From contig NC_134025.1 in NCBI RefSeq assembly GCF_964204645.1, forward strand, positions 8,315,001 to 8,379,000: 64,000 nucleotides of DNA, given 5' to 3'. This document shows positions 1-10,549 of the stretch, one piece after another. Position 1 is the stretch's first letter. Each line of letters opens with the position of its first letter. Position numbers and translations under genes: made by a program. Source of the DNA: Tubulanus polymorphus. Its lineage: Eukaryota > Nemertea > Palaeonemertea > Tubulaniformes > Tubulanidae. Under the pieces are notes generated by a model. That model saw only the letters and a list, made by a program, of their open reading frames with translations. It did no database searches and had not been told where the DNA came from.

Positions 1-3000
1 AAACAGCCGAGGATCAACCTGAACACATAACAGAGGAAATTACTTTAGACATCAAGCCTGACCAGATGCAAGAACAAGAAGTTACACTTCAACTTGTTGT
101 TGGTGAACAGTCTAAACCTGAATCCCTTGTTCAACCAGTAGCTGAGGATCAGCCTGAAAACATAACTGAAGAAGTTAGTTTTGAAGTCAAGCCAGACAAA
201 ACTGAACAGAAAGAGGTAACTCTTCAAGTAGATGTTGGTAAGAAAACTAAATTGGAATCCCAAATTCAACTAACCGCTGAAGATCAACCTGAACAAATGA
301 CTAAAGAATTACATTTTGAAATCAAGCCAGACAAAACTGAACAACAAGAGGTAACTCTTCAAATCGATGTAGGTGAGAAAACTAAACTGGAATCCCAGGT
401 TCAACTCACTGCTGAGGATCAACCTGAACAAGTGACTGAAGAATTACATTTTGAAATCAAGCCAGACAAATCCGAACAACAAGAGGTAACTCTTCAAGTC
501 GATGTAGGTGAGAAAACTAAACTGGAATCCCAGGTTCAACTCACTGCTGAGGATCAACCTGAACAAGTGATTGAAGAATTACATTTTGAAATCAAGCCTG
601 ACAAATCCGAACAACAAGAGGTAACTCTTCAAATCGATGTAGGTGAGAAAACTAAACTGGAATCCCAGGTTCAACTCACTGCTGAGGATCAACCTGAACA
701 AGTGACTGAAGAATTACATTTTGAAATCAAGCCAGACAAATCCGAACAACAAGAGGTAACTCTTCAAATCGATGTAGGTGAGAAAACTAAACTGGAATCC
801 CAGGTTCAACTCACTGCTGAGGATCAACCTGAACAAGTGATTGAAGAATTACATTTTGAAATCAAGCCAGACAAAACTGAACAACAAGAGGTAACTCTTC
901 AAATCGATGTAGGTGAGAAAACTAAACTGGAATCCCAGGTTCAACTCACTGCTGAGGATCAACCTGAACAAGTGACTGAAGAATTACATTTTGAAATCAA
1001 GCCAGACAAATCCGAACAACAAGAGGTAACTCTTCAAGTCGATGTAGGTGAGAAAACTAAACTGGAATCCCAGGTTCAACTAACTGCTGAGGATCAACCT
1101 GAACAAGTGACTGAAGAATTACATTTTGAAATCAAGCCAGACAAATCCGAACAACAAGAGGTAACTCTTCAAATCGATGTAGGTGAGAAAACTAAACTGG
1201 AATCCCAGGTTCAACTCACTGCTGAGGATCAACCTGAACAAGTGACTGAAGAATTACATTTTGAAATCAAGCCAGACAAATCTGAACAACAAGAGGTAAC
1301 TCTTCAAGTCGATGTAGGTGAGAAAACTAAACTGGAATCCCAGGTTCAACTAACTGCTGAGGATCAACCTGAACAAGTGACTGAAGAATTACATTTTGAA
1401 ATCAAGCCAGACAAAACTGAACAACAAGAGGTAACCCTTCAAGTTGATGTAGGTGAGAAGACTAAACTGGAATCCCAAGTTCAACTCACTGCTGAAGATC
1501 AACCAGAACAAGTCACTGAGGAAGTCAGCTTTGAAGTGAAACATGATAAAACTGAAGAAGGGGAAGTGACGATTCAAGTTGACGTTAGTCAGCAGACCAA
1601 ACCTGAATCACTAGTTCAAGAAACCTCTGAGGAACAGCCAGAACATGTGACAGAGGAGATAAGTTTTGAAGCTAAGCCGGATAAGACTGAACCACGGGAA
1701 GTAACTTTGTCAGTTGATGTTAGCCAAAAAACCAAACTAGAAATGAGAGTTGAATCAACAGCTGAAGATCAACCGGAACAAATTACACAAGAAATTAGTT
1801 TTGAGATCCAACCTGATCAGACCCAACAAAGAGAAGTAACAATTGAAGTTGATGTGGGTAAAAAATCTATTCCAGAATCTCTTGTTCAGCAGACAGCTGA
1901 GATCCAACCTGAACATGTCACCGAAGAGGTCAGCTTTGAGGTTAAACCAGACACAACTGAACAACAAGAAATTGCTTTAACTGTTGACCTTGGTAAGCAA
2001 ACAGAAATTCAGACTCGTGTTCAACAGTTGGAAGAAATTCAGCCAGAATCATTCACTGAAGAAATTGCTCTGGAGTCAAAACAGCAGAAGGTAGAAGAAA
2101 AGGAAATATCTCTTGATGTTGACTCTAGCCAGAAAACTAAATTGGAATCAAGAGTTCAACAAACTGATGAGGATCAACCAGAACATGTTACGGAAGAAAT
2201 TAGCTTTGAGATCAAACCAGACAAAACTGATCAACAGGAAGTCACACTTCAGGTTGATGTTGGTAAGAAGACTAAACTTGAATCACAAGTTCAACTGATT
2301 GCTGAGGATCAACCTGAACAAGTGACTGAAGAAATCAGTTTTGAAATCAAGCCTGAAAAAACTGGACAAGAAGAAGTGAAACTTCAGGTTGATGTTAGCC
2401 AAAAGACTAAACTTGAATCATTGGTGCAGCAAACAGCTGAGGAACAGCCAGAACATATGACAGAGGAAGTCAGCTTCGAAATAAAGCCTGACACAACTGA
2501 ACAACATGAGGTCACCTTGTCCATTGATGTTAGTGAAAAGACTAAAGTGGAATCAAGAGTTCAACCAACAGCTGAGGATCATCCTGAACAGATGACGGAA
2601 GAAATAAGTTTTGAGATCAAACCAGATCAGACTCAACAGCAAGAAGTAACACTTAAAGTTGATATGGGTAAGAAATCTAAACCAGAATCCCTTGTTCAAC
2701 AAACAGATGAAGACCTACCTGAACATGTTATAGAAGAAGTCAGTTTTGAAATTAAGCCTGATCAAACCGAGCAACATGAGGTAACGCTTCAGGTTGATGT
2801 CAGTGAGAAATCGATACCTGAGTCTCTTGTCCAACAAACTGCTGAAGATCAACCAGAGTATGTTACTGAGGAAGTAAGTTTTGCAATCAAACCTGATAAA
2901 ACTCAACAACAGGAAGTGACGCTTCAAGTTGATGTTGGCCAAAAGACTACTGTTGAGTCTTTAGTTAAGCCAACAGCAGAAGACCAACCGGAACATATGA

Positions 3001-3180
3001 CTCAAGAAATAAGTTTTGAAGTCCGGCCTGACAAGACTGAAGAACAAGAAGTTACATTGATGGTTGATGTAGGTGGAAAGACAGAAATCCAAACACGTGT
3101 TCAACAATTAGAAGAACAACAACCTGAGTCCTTCACTCAAGAAATGACTATTGATATCCAGAAAAAAGAGATAAAACCAG
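1..3180 (+). repeat. 135-bp (45-aa) PEVK-like tandem array, first section
   Basis: About 23 units lie on an exact 135-bp lattice; the GAGGTAACTCTTCAA segment recurs with its AAGAG at 346, 481, 616, 751, 886, 1021, 1156, 1291 and 1426. Units between about 346 and 1500 are almost identical, differing mainly at Ile/Val, Thr/Ile and Ser/Thr positions, so they were homogenised recently. Flanking units are clearly diverged. No indel breaks the lattice in the core. Confidence 0.93.
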
Positions 3181-6100
3181 AAGAAATTGAGCTGAAACTG
3201 TCAGTTTCGGAACAATCGCGTTTACAGACAATGGTAGGTGCACAGGAAGAAGTCAGGTCAGAACAAGTTACAGAGGATTTTGTTGATGGTCCAAGACCTT
3301 CAACTACAACTCCAGCAGAAATAACTGTTGAGCTTAGCGAAGCAACTGGTGAGGTCGTACATACTTTAGTCCAACAACAGCTAGAAGATATTAAAACACA
3401 TATCACGGATACAGAAATTACATCAGATATAACATCTGAAGTAACAGAGCCTCAAGAAGTAACATTGACCCTAGATATTGCTGGAACTGGCAAGAAAGAA
3501 ATGCATGTTGAAGTCTCTGAAACAGAACTTCAACCACAAACTACTGAAACTGTGTCAACTGAAATATCTACTGAGGAGATTAAACCATCAGAAGTCAAAG
3601 TAAATGTCCGTCGATCTTCCATTTCATCTCCTGTATCACGTGTGCAGTCACTTACAGTTGTGCAGGAAGGAGAAGAAATTGAGGAAGCTGTTTCAAGTTT
3701 GGCTACTGATGAGACATCCCCTGAAGAGGTAACTGTAAATTTAGAAAAAGCAGCTGTTACTGGTAAGCAAGCACAGCGAACAGAAGCAGTAATGGAGTTA
3801 AGAGAATTTGAAGAAATTTCAACTGTTGATGAAGCATCTTCACAAGAAACAACACCCTCAGAAATTACAGTAGAATATTCAAGACCTGAAATAAAACAGA
3901 AGCTTACCACTAAAATTCAACACACAATCGAGGAAGAAAAATCTGATGAAGTTACATCAGTTGAGCAGATTCAAACAGAAGAAACAAAGACTTCAGAAAT
4001 TAAAGTTGACTTTCGACGACACAGCATCGATATGTCAACTCGCATTTCACGTGTCCAGCCACTTACAGAGTCAAATGAATTAGAGGAGGTTCATGATGTG
4101 AGTGGGGTGTCTACTGAAGGATCGACTCACAAAGAGGTCTCAGTCACTTTGGATAAACCAGATATTGAGACTAAAAAAGAAACTCTGGTAATGCTTATTG
4201 AAGAGGAACAGACTACGGAAGAGGTTGGAAGTACACAAATCTTGGCCAAAGAAGAAACAAAATCTGAAGAAGTTAGTGTTCCCCTAGAAAAACCTTCCAT
4301 TGAGGTTAAACCAGTGACAAGGGCTGAGGCTGTTCAAGAAGAAAAGGTTACTGAAGAAATTTCCTCTGTTGAAGAACCAACTACAGAAAAGACAGATCTC
4401 ATGGATGTAACCATTCAACTGTCTAAACCAAAGGTCCAACAAAAAATGACTACAAAGGTAACTGAGACTACTGATGATCGTACTTCTGAAGACATAAGTC
4501 AGTTAGATGTATTGGCAATGGAAGAAACAAAACCAGTTGAAATAACATTTGACTTAAATAAATCTACTAAAGAAAAGACTGTTACTCGAGTTCAAACTCT
4601 GACTGAGGTTCGTGAGTTAGAGGAAACAATTGATGTAGCAGGGATAATTTCTGAAGGTAGTACCCATGACAAAGTCGCTGTGGATCTAGAAAAACATGAA
4701 ATAGTTTCTAAGCAGGAGACTTTAATTCAGCAAGTAGAAGAAGATAAATCTGCTGAGGAGGCAAGTACAACTGATGAAGTACCATCTGAATGGACTGAAC
4801 CCACTGAAATTGTGCTTGAGTTAGAGAAATCTTCCATTAGTGTAAAGCCTGTCACTCGGGCTGAAACCATTCAACAGTTAAAGGAATCAGAAGATATTAC
4901 TTCAGTCGAACAAATAATGCCTGAAAAATCAGAATCTAGTGAAATAACAGTTGCATTGGGTCGACCACAAATTCAACAGAAGATTTCAATGAAAGTTACT
5001 CATGTGACTGAAGAGAAACCATCAGATGAACTCATGGAAGTAAGTGAAATAACCCCAGAAGAAACAAAATCCTCTGAGATTTCTGTTGATCTAGGCAAAT
5101 CCTGCATTGATAAAATGGTTACTCGTGTTCAAGCTCTTACTGAGGAGCGAGAAGATGAAGAAGCTGTTGACGTTACAGGTGTTTCTTCTCAGGAAACGAC
5201 ACATGACAAAGTAACTGTAGAATTTGAACAGCATGAGGTTACTCCTAAACAGGAAACACAAGTCCTGTTTGTAAAGGAAGATAGAGCAATAGAAGAAACT
5301 GGCAAAACTGTAGACATACCTAGTGAAAAAACTGAACCGCTAGAAATTGTACTTAAATTAGAGAAATCATCAGTTGATGTGAAACCTGTCACTCGGACCG
5401 GTACTATTGAAGAACAAAAGGAATCAGAAGAGGTATCATCTGTTATTGAATTAACAAGTGACAAAACTGAACCAACTGAAATTTCAACGATGTTTGATAA
5501 GCCGAAAGTTCAGCAAAAGATCTCAACTAAAGTGACTCATGTAACAGAGGAAAAGAAATCTGATGAAATAGCTGAGGTCACTGCTCATGCAGCTGAAGAA
5601 ACCCAACCTTCAGAAATTTCTGTTGAATTAAGAAAGTCAACAGTTGAGAAGATGGTAACCAGAGTTCAAGCAATCACTGAAGAACGTGAAGGTGAAGAAA
5701 CAGTTGATGCAGCTGGTGTGTCATCAGAAGGAACAACACATGATAAGATTACTTTTGATCTTGCACAACATGATGTTTCTCCTAAACAGGAAACGCTCGT
5801 TGTATTAGTCGAAGAAGAAAAGTCTGACGAAGAAACTGAAACTACGGATGAATTAGCCATGGAACAAACAAAACCTTCAGATGTCATTGTTTCTTTGGAA
5901 AAATCTTCTGTAGATGTTAAGCCAGTTACTCGAACAGAGGCAGTACGTGAAGAAGAGTTCGCTGAGGAAACATCATTAGTTGATGAATTACCCTCAGAAA
6001 AGACTGAAAGTTCAGAAGTTAGTCTCAAATTTGACAAACCAAAAGTTCAACAAAAGACTGCAACAAAGGTTAGCCATGTCATTGAGGAAAAGCCACTAGA

Positions 6101-8379
6101 GGAAACATGTGATGTTGGTGAACTCAATACAGAAGAAACTGGGCACTCTGAAATAACTTTTGACTTGGGAAAATCAAAGTCAGAGACTACAGTATCAAGA
6201 GTCCAGGCTTTGACTGAAGTTCAAGAAGGTGAAGAAGTTGTCACAACTGAAGGCGTTTCATCTGATGAGACTGCACATGAAGAGATAAAGATGAAATTAG
6301 ATAAACCAGCTCTTGAAAAGAAAATAGTCACAAGGACTGAGGCTGTATTGGAGAAAAACGAGATTGAGGAGGCTGTTGAAGTGGAGCTGACAGCTCCTGA
6401 AGAGACACAAACAACTGATATTGTATTTGATTTGTCACAACCTAAGGTCGTACAAAAGGTAGTTACAAAAACTACACATACAACTGAAGATAGATCTGCT
6501 GAAGAGATTATTGATGTAGATAAATTAACTACTGAGGAAGCACTACCCTCAGAGGTTATGATCGATTTAGGAAAGCCAACCATTGATAAAGCAGTTTCTC
6601 GTGTACATATTGTTACCGAAGTATGTGAAGATGAAGAGACAGTTGATGTTTCTGGTATTAAACCTGATGGGATGACACATAAAGATATAACTGTTGACTT
6701 GGAAAAGCCAACAGTTGAAGATAAAACAGAAACAATGGTTGGTATATCTGAGGAAGAAAAACCAGCTGGTGAATTTAGCACAACTGAAGCTCCCATAACA
6801 GAAGAGACAACTTCTTCTGAAATAAGTATTGAATTGGACAAACAGTCACATGTACAACATAGACGTGAGAGTTTGGTTATGATAACATTAGAAGAAAAGC
6901 CAACTGAAGAACTTACTACTACTACTGAGCTTATCAGTGAAGAGACTCAACCCACAGAAATGACAATTGAGTTAGACAAACCCGATATTTCAGAGAAAAA
7001 GGAAAGCAGAGTTGTTGCTGTCCTTGAGCAGTTGGGCCCAGAAGAAGCAGCCTCATTGACAGTTACTAAAAAAGAACCTCTAGAAATTGCTCCTACTGAG
7101 ATTGAAGTACCATTAGATGCTGCAGAAGTCAAACCAATTGAAAAGCCTGGTAAGATTGAAGTTACATCTGTTGATATTGGCCCCCAATTATTGACTGAAG
7201 AAGTGATGATGACTCTTGAAGCTCCAACAGAGACGGTTACAACTGAGCTTACAGTTACAAAGAGGGAAACATCCGAAGTTGAAATGGAAATACCCAAACC
7301 TAAAACAGAAGAAGTCCAAATGTCTATTACCATGGATGCTGAAAAACCAAAACAGATCGTTGAGGAAACTCTAAGTTTTGAGGTGAAACCATCTGTTCAG
7401 GAGGCTGTCTCCATGGATGTTAATTTAGAAACTAAAAAACCAGTCAAACCAATTGAAAAGCCTGGTAAGATTGAAGTCACATCTGTTAATATTGGCCCAA
7501 AATCATTGACTGAGGAAGTAACAATGTCTCTTGAAGCTCCAACAGAGACGGTTACAACTGAGCTTACAGTAACAAAGAGGGAAACATCCGAAGTTGAAAT
7601 GGAAATACCAAAACCTAAAACTGAAGAAGTCCAAATGTCTATTACCATGGATGCTGAAAAACCAAAACAGATTGTTGAGGAAACTGTAAGTTTTGAGGTG
7701 AAACCATCTGTTCAAGAGGCAGTCTCCATGGATGTTAATTTAGAAACCAAAAAACCAAAGAAAACTGCTACAGAAGTATTTTCGACCATTGAATTAGATA
7801 TCAGCCCACAGGAAATTGTGACACAAGAGATTACATTGGATGTGAAGGCTGAAAAGCCTAAACATGAAGTGACAGAAGAAGTGATAACTGAAGATAAGAA
7901 ACCAGATGTCCATTCTGAAATTTCTTTTGATTTGAAACCCAAAGAAAAGAAGGTTGTCACTTTTGATATAGATGCTCAAACTGAAACTACAATGGTTTCT
8001 GAAATCACTTGTGATTTCGGACCACAGTTTGAAGAAGTACAGATTCAAATTCCTGGTCCCGAGAAAGAAATCAAAACTGAAAAGTTTAAGGAGACCTTGG
8101 AAGTTTTACCAACCTTTACAAAAGAATTAACAGATATTATGGTGCATGATGGAGAACGAGCTACTTTTGTTGTGGAATACCAACCTGAGCCAAAGTCAGT
8201 GCAATGGTATGTCAATGGCATAGAAATTAAGCCTACCCCAGATTTTGAGATAACTTATACCAAGTACTCATCAACATTGACAATAGTCGATGTGATGCCT
8301 GAAGACGAGGGTATATATTCTATTAAAATTACCAATGACGCAGGAACTACTACCTCTGAATGCCATCTTACTGTCCTAG
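1..8379 (+). CDS. Exon 1 in window: PEVK-like 45-residue repeats ending in an Ig domain (5' partial)
   Basis: The frame with codons at positions 3, 6, 9 and so on is open from the left edge through the donor CTAG|GTAAAG at 8379/8380 (phase 1). Nearly all of it is acidic repeat sequence on a 45-residue lattice: strands of the type EVTLxVDVG followed by TAEDQPE and SFEVKPDKT. From about 8100 it becomes an I-set Ig domain: PTFTKEL, DGERATF, QWYVNG, then EDEGIYS and NDAG. This Ig keeps the core Trp, but both disulfide cysteines are replaced (Val and Ser), as is tolerated in cytoplasmic Ig domains. Two RRxS basic sites (RRSSIS near 3608, RRHSID near 4015) look like kinase sites. By analogy with PEVK regions this would be an extensible spring; that role is inferred. 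The exon begins before the window. Confidence 0.88.
3540..7080 (+). repeat. Diverged 45-aa repeats organised as a 537-bp super-repeat
   Basis: The 45-residue pattern continues but neighbouring units differ, while every fourth unit is alike. The marker V(T/S)RVQxLTE starts at 4581, 5118, 5655 and 6192, spaced exactly 537 bp (179 residues). Earlier and later markers (3633, 4044, 6594) are spaced 411, 537 and 402 bp. The four subtypes in order are VTRVQ...DLGKS, HDKV...QH, LEKSSVxVKPVTR and FDKPKVQQK. This implies that a four-unit block was the unit of duplication. Confidence 0.85.
7128..7757 (+). repeat. Two-copy 315-bp (105-aa) tandem duplication
   Basis: Copies starting at 7128 and 7443 both begin with VKPIEKPGKIEVTSV and run through KRETSEVEMEIPKPK to SMDVNLETKKP. 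They are nearly identical, so this is a recent in-frame duplication just before the Ig domain. Confidence 0.9.
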
Positions 8380-8473
8380 GTAAAGGAACTTTTAATCCAA
8401 TTTTTTCACTTGAAAATTATCTATTCATTATAGCACAATGAAGTTCAATTTCATTTCTTTTTTACAATTTCAG

Positions 8474-8590
8474 AAGAAGTCACTAAAGTTACTGAGGAAA
8501 AAGTGACTTTGGAATATAAAGTTGACACTGTACAGGAATCCTTTAAGTCTGTAGAAGTAGATATTGCTGTTGAAGGACCTAAAAAGAAAG
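8474..8590 (+). CDS. Exon 2: short acidic linker
   Basis: Acceptor TTTCAG at 8473, donor AAAG|GTAATG after 8590, phase 1 to 1. It encodes about 39 residues (EEVTKVTEEKVTLEYK...) still in the style of the upstream PEVK-like repeats, ending in GPKKK. It links the first and second Ig domains. Confidence 0.85.
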
Positions 8591-8690
8591 GTAATGAAAA
8601 TTATTTTCAATATTACTTGATATATTATTTCATCATCTTATTTGAAAATAAATAAGGTGTTCACTTTATCTGGATTTGACTGTTTTGTAG

Positions 8691-8839
8691 AAGAACCTCT
8701 GCCCACTCTGACCGAGGAAGGTCCTGTTGCTCCGAAAGTCATAAAGCCTTTGATGCAGAAAACAGTCTATGAAACCCAGCCTGTTACACTTGAATGCACA
8801 ATTATGGGTAGACCAGAACCAGAAATAACTTGGTATCAG
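8691..8839 (+). CDS. Exon 3: first half of Ig domain 2
   Basis: Acceptor TTTTGTAG at 8690; donor CAG|GTATGG after 8839; phase 1 to 0. It encodes strands A to C of an I-set Ig: APKVIKPL, ETQPVTLECT and PEITWYQ. The B-strand Cys and C-strand Trp are present. The intron falls just after the Trp, and the domain is completed by the next exon. Confidence 0.88.
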
Positions 8840-8936
8840 GTATGGATTGATGAATTTGTTTCATGCTAGAAACCAATTCTGATATAACATTATGCACAGC
8901 TGAATTATACTTAATATGCATCAAATCATTTGACAG

Positions 8937-9102
8937 GATGGAAAGAAAATAACTTCTTCCGAACATTTTGTATTGAAATATACCAGTGGAATTAGTACTC
9001 TGTATATTCCAAAGACAATCCGTAATGATGAAGCTGAATACATGGTAGAGGCAAAAAATCCGCTTGGAAAAGTTACAACTCATGCAGAGTTATTTGTCGA
9101 AC
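8937..9102 (+). CDS. Exon 4: second half of Ig domain 2
   Basis: Acceptor TTTGACAG at 8936; donor GAAC|GTAAGT after 9102; phase 0 to 1. It continues DGKKITSS and ends with DEAEYMVEAKNPLG. The F-strand cysteine is replaced, so no disulfide is possible in this domain. Confidence 0.88.
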
Positions 9103-9213
9103 GTAAGTATAAAATATGAATATATGTTTGGGATTACTATATACAAGCACTCTGGTTAAAAATTTTATTATGAACTAGATTAATCTAGTTTTATCTGCAT
9201 TGCATTCATGTAG

Positions 9214-9267
9214 GTTTTTTAGATGCTAAGACACGCCTTATTCGTGAGGAATATGTAGAAATCGAAT
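9214..9267 (+). CDS. Exon 5: 54-bp linker exon
   Basis: Between TTCATGTAG and the strong donor GTGAGT, phase 1 to 1. It adds about 18 residues (FLDAKTRLIREEYVEIE). Support is its splice sites and phase only; it could be a regulated cassette. Confidence 0.6.
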
Positions 9268-10462
9268 GTGAGTTGAACATTGTTTGGCAAAAGATATCTA
9301 AGCCAACCTCTTCTCCAATGAATGGGATGTTACTGGACAGTATTTAGGAGAAATATGTATTGATATAACAATGAACAATCTAATTTGTAATGGATAAAAG
9401 CTTATTCAGTTATATGAAAAGTGGACACTTCATAGATGATTGAGCTCATGCCACCTTCTTTAGGCTTGCGTTTATTTTCTTCAAATAATATCCATGTTAT
9501 CTATAACTGTTATATACTGGTATATGAGGTATTTTTTGTGATCCATGAAATCACTCATTGGCACACAGCACCTTCAATGGGAATAACTTTATCTATCAAA
9601 TGTAGATTATAAATAATGTGATACTTTTGTACTGATGATTTTCCCTAATAATAGGATGTACCTTGTTTAAACTACAACTATATCCAGCCGTATTTCAATC
9701 TAGGAATCATAGGAATTCTGATGAGCAATTATGGAACTTCAGATTTGGAATTAACTGAGATTCCGTGTAACATTACTACTTCAGAATCGTACTTGACAGT
9801 TGAGGCTTAGCAGTTTAATTATATAGAAACAAAAAGATGATTGATGGGTTATCTAGTCAGCAGCCTTTTTAAGTTCCTTGATGCACAGAAGAATAGGTTT
9901 TATTTTTTTCTTATATTTGTTTTCTCAAAAAGTATGTGTGCCAAAGCCCTGTACAATCAGAATGTTGTAGCAGACATCCGAAAGTAAATTTGTTTCAGCA
10001 TTTAATTTATTTGTAATAGATATGCAAAACGTATCAAGATATTTGTATAAAACATCAAAAGTAAACAGGAAAGACAGTTATTTATTCAATGCAATTCATT
10101 ATTCTCCAAAAAGGCCGGTCCTTGTCATTTTGTTAAAAGAAGAATTTCAATTATGAATGAATATTCTATAACCGGTGTTATATGTGGATTCTATGTGCCT
10201 GGATTTTTTCTCTTGTTCACAAATACTGGATTACTATTTCTATTTTGCCTTTTATTCAGCTAGAACATATACATCAAGTATATAATCGCATATTTTCTTT
10301 TTTTTTAAACCGATAGCAGTTTTGATGATTTAATGATATGTGTTATACTTAAGATGATTATGTCATTGGTTTGGTTCACTTAATGCACACATTCGGTTTA
10401 CCATAAAGTCGTGGTACGCTTCATGTGGGCAGAAATTAATCTCTGATTCTTTATAATTTTAG
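9268..10462 (+). other. Intron 5 (1.2 kb)
   Basis: AT-rich non-coding sequence with stops in all + frames. I see no Ig-like or repeat-like exon and no clear mobile element. Confidence 0.6.
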
Positions 10463-10549
10463 TCCCGATGAAAAGTGAACCGGACCAAGAAGTTGAAGTC
10501 ACCGCAGTTACTGTGGAAGAAAAGCCTGAAGAACTTACCCTCACTCTAG
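10463..10549 (+). CDS. Exon 6: 87-bp acidic linker
   Basis: Acceptor TTTTAG at 10462 and donor CTAG|GTTGGG after 10549, phase 1 to 1. It encodes PMKSEPDQEVEV...EKPEELTLTL, which matches the acidic style of the flanking exons. The donor is weaker than its neighbours, so skipping is possible. The frame stays open to 10662, but that tail is hydrophobic intron sequence. Confidence 0.75.
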
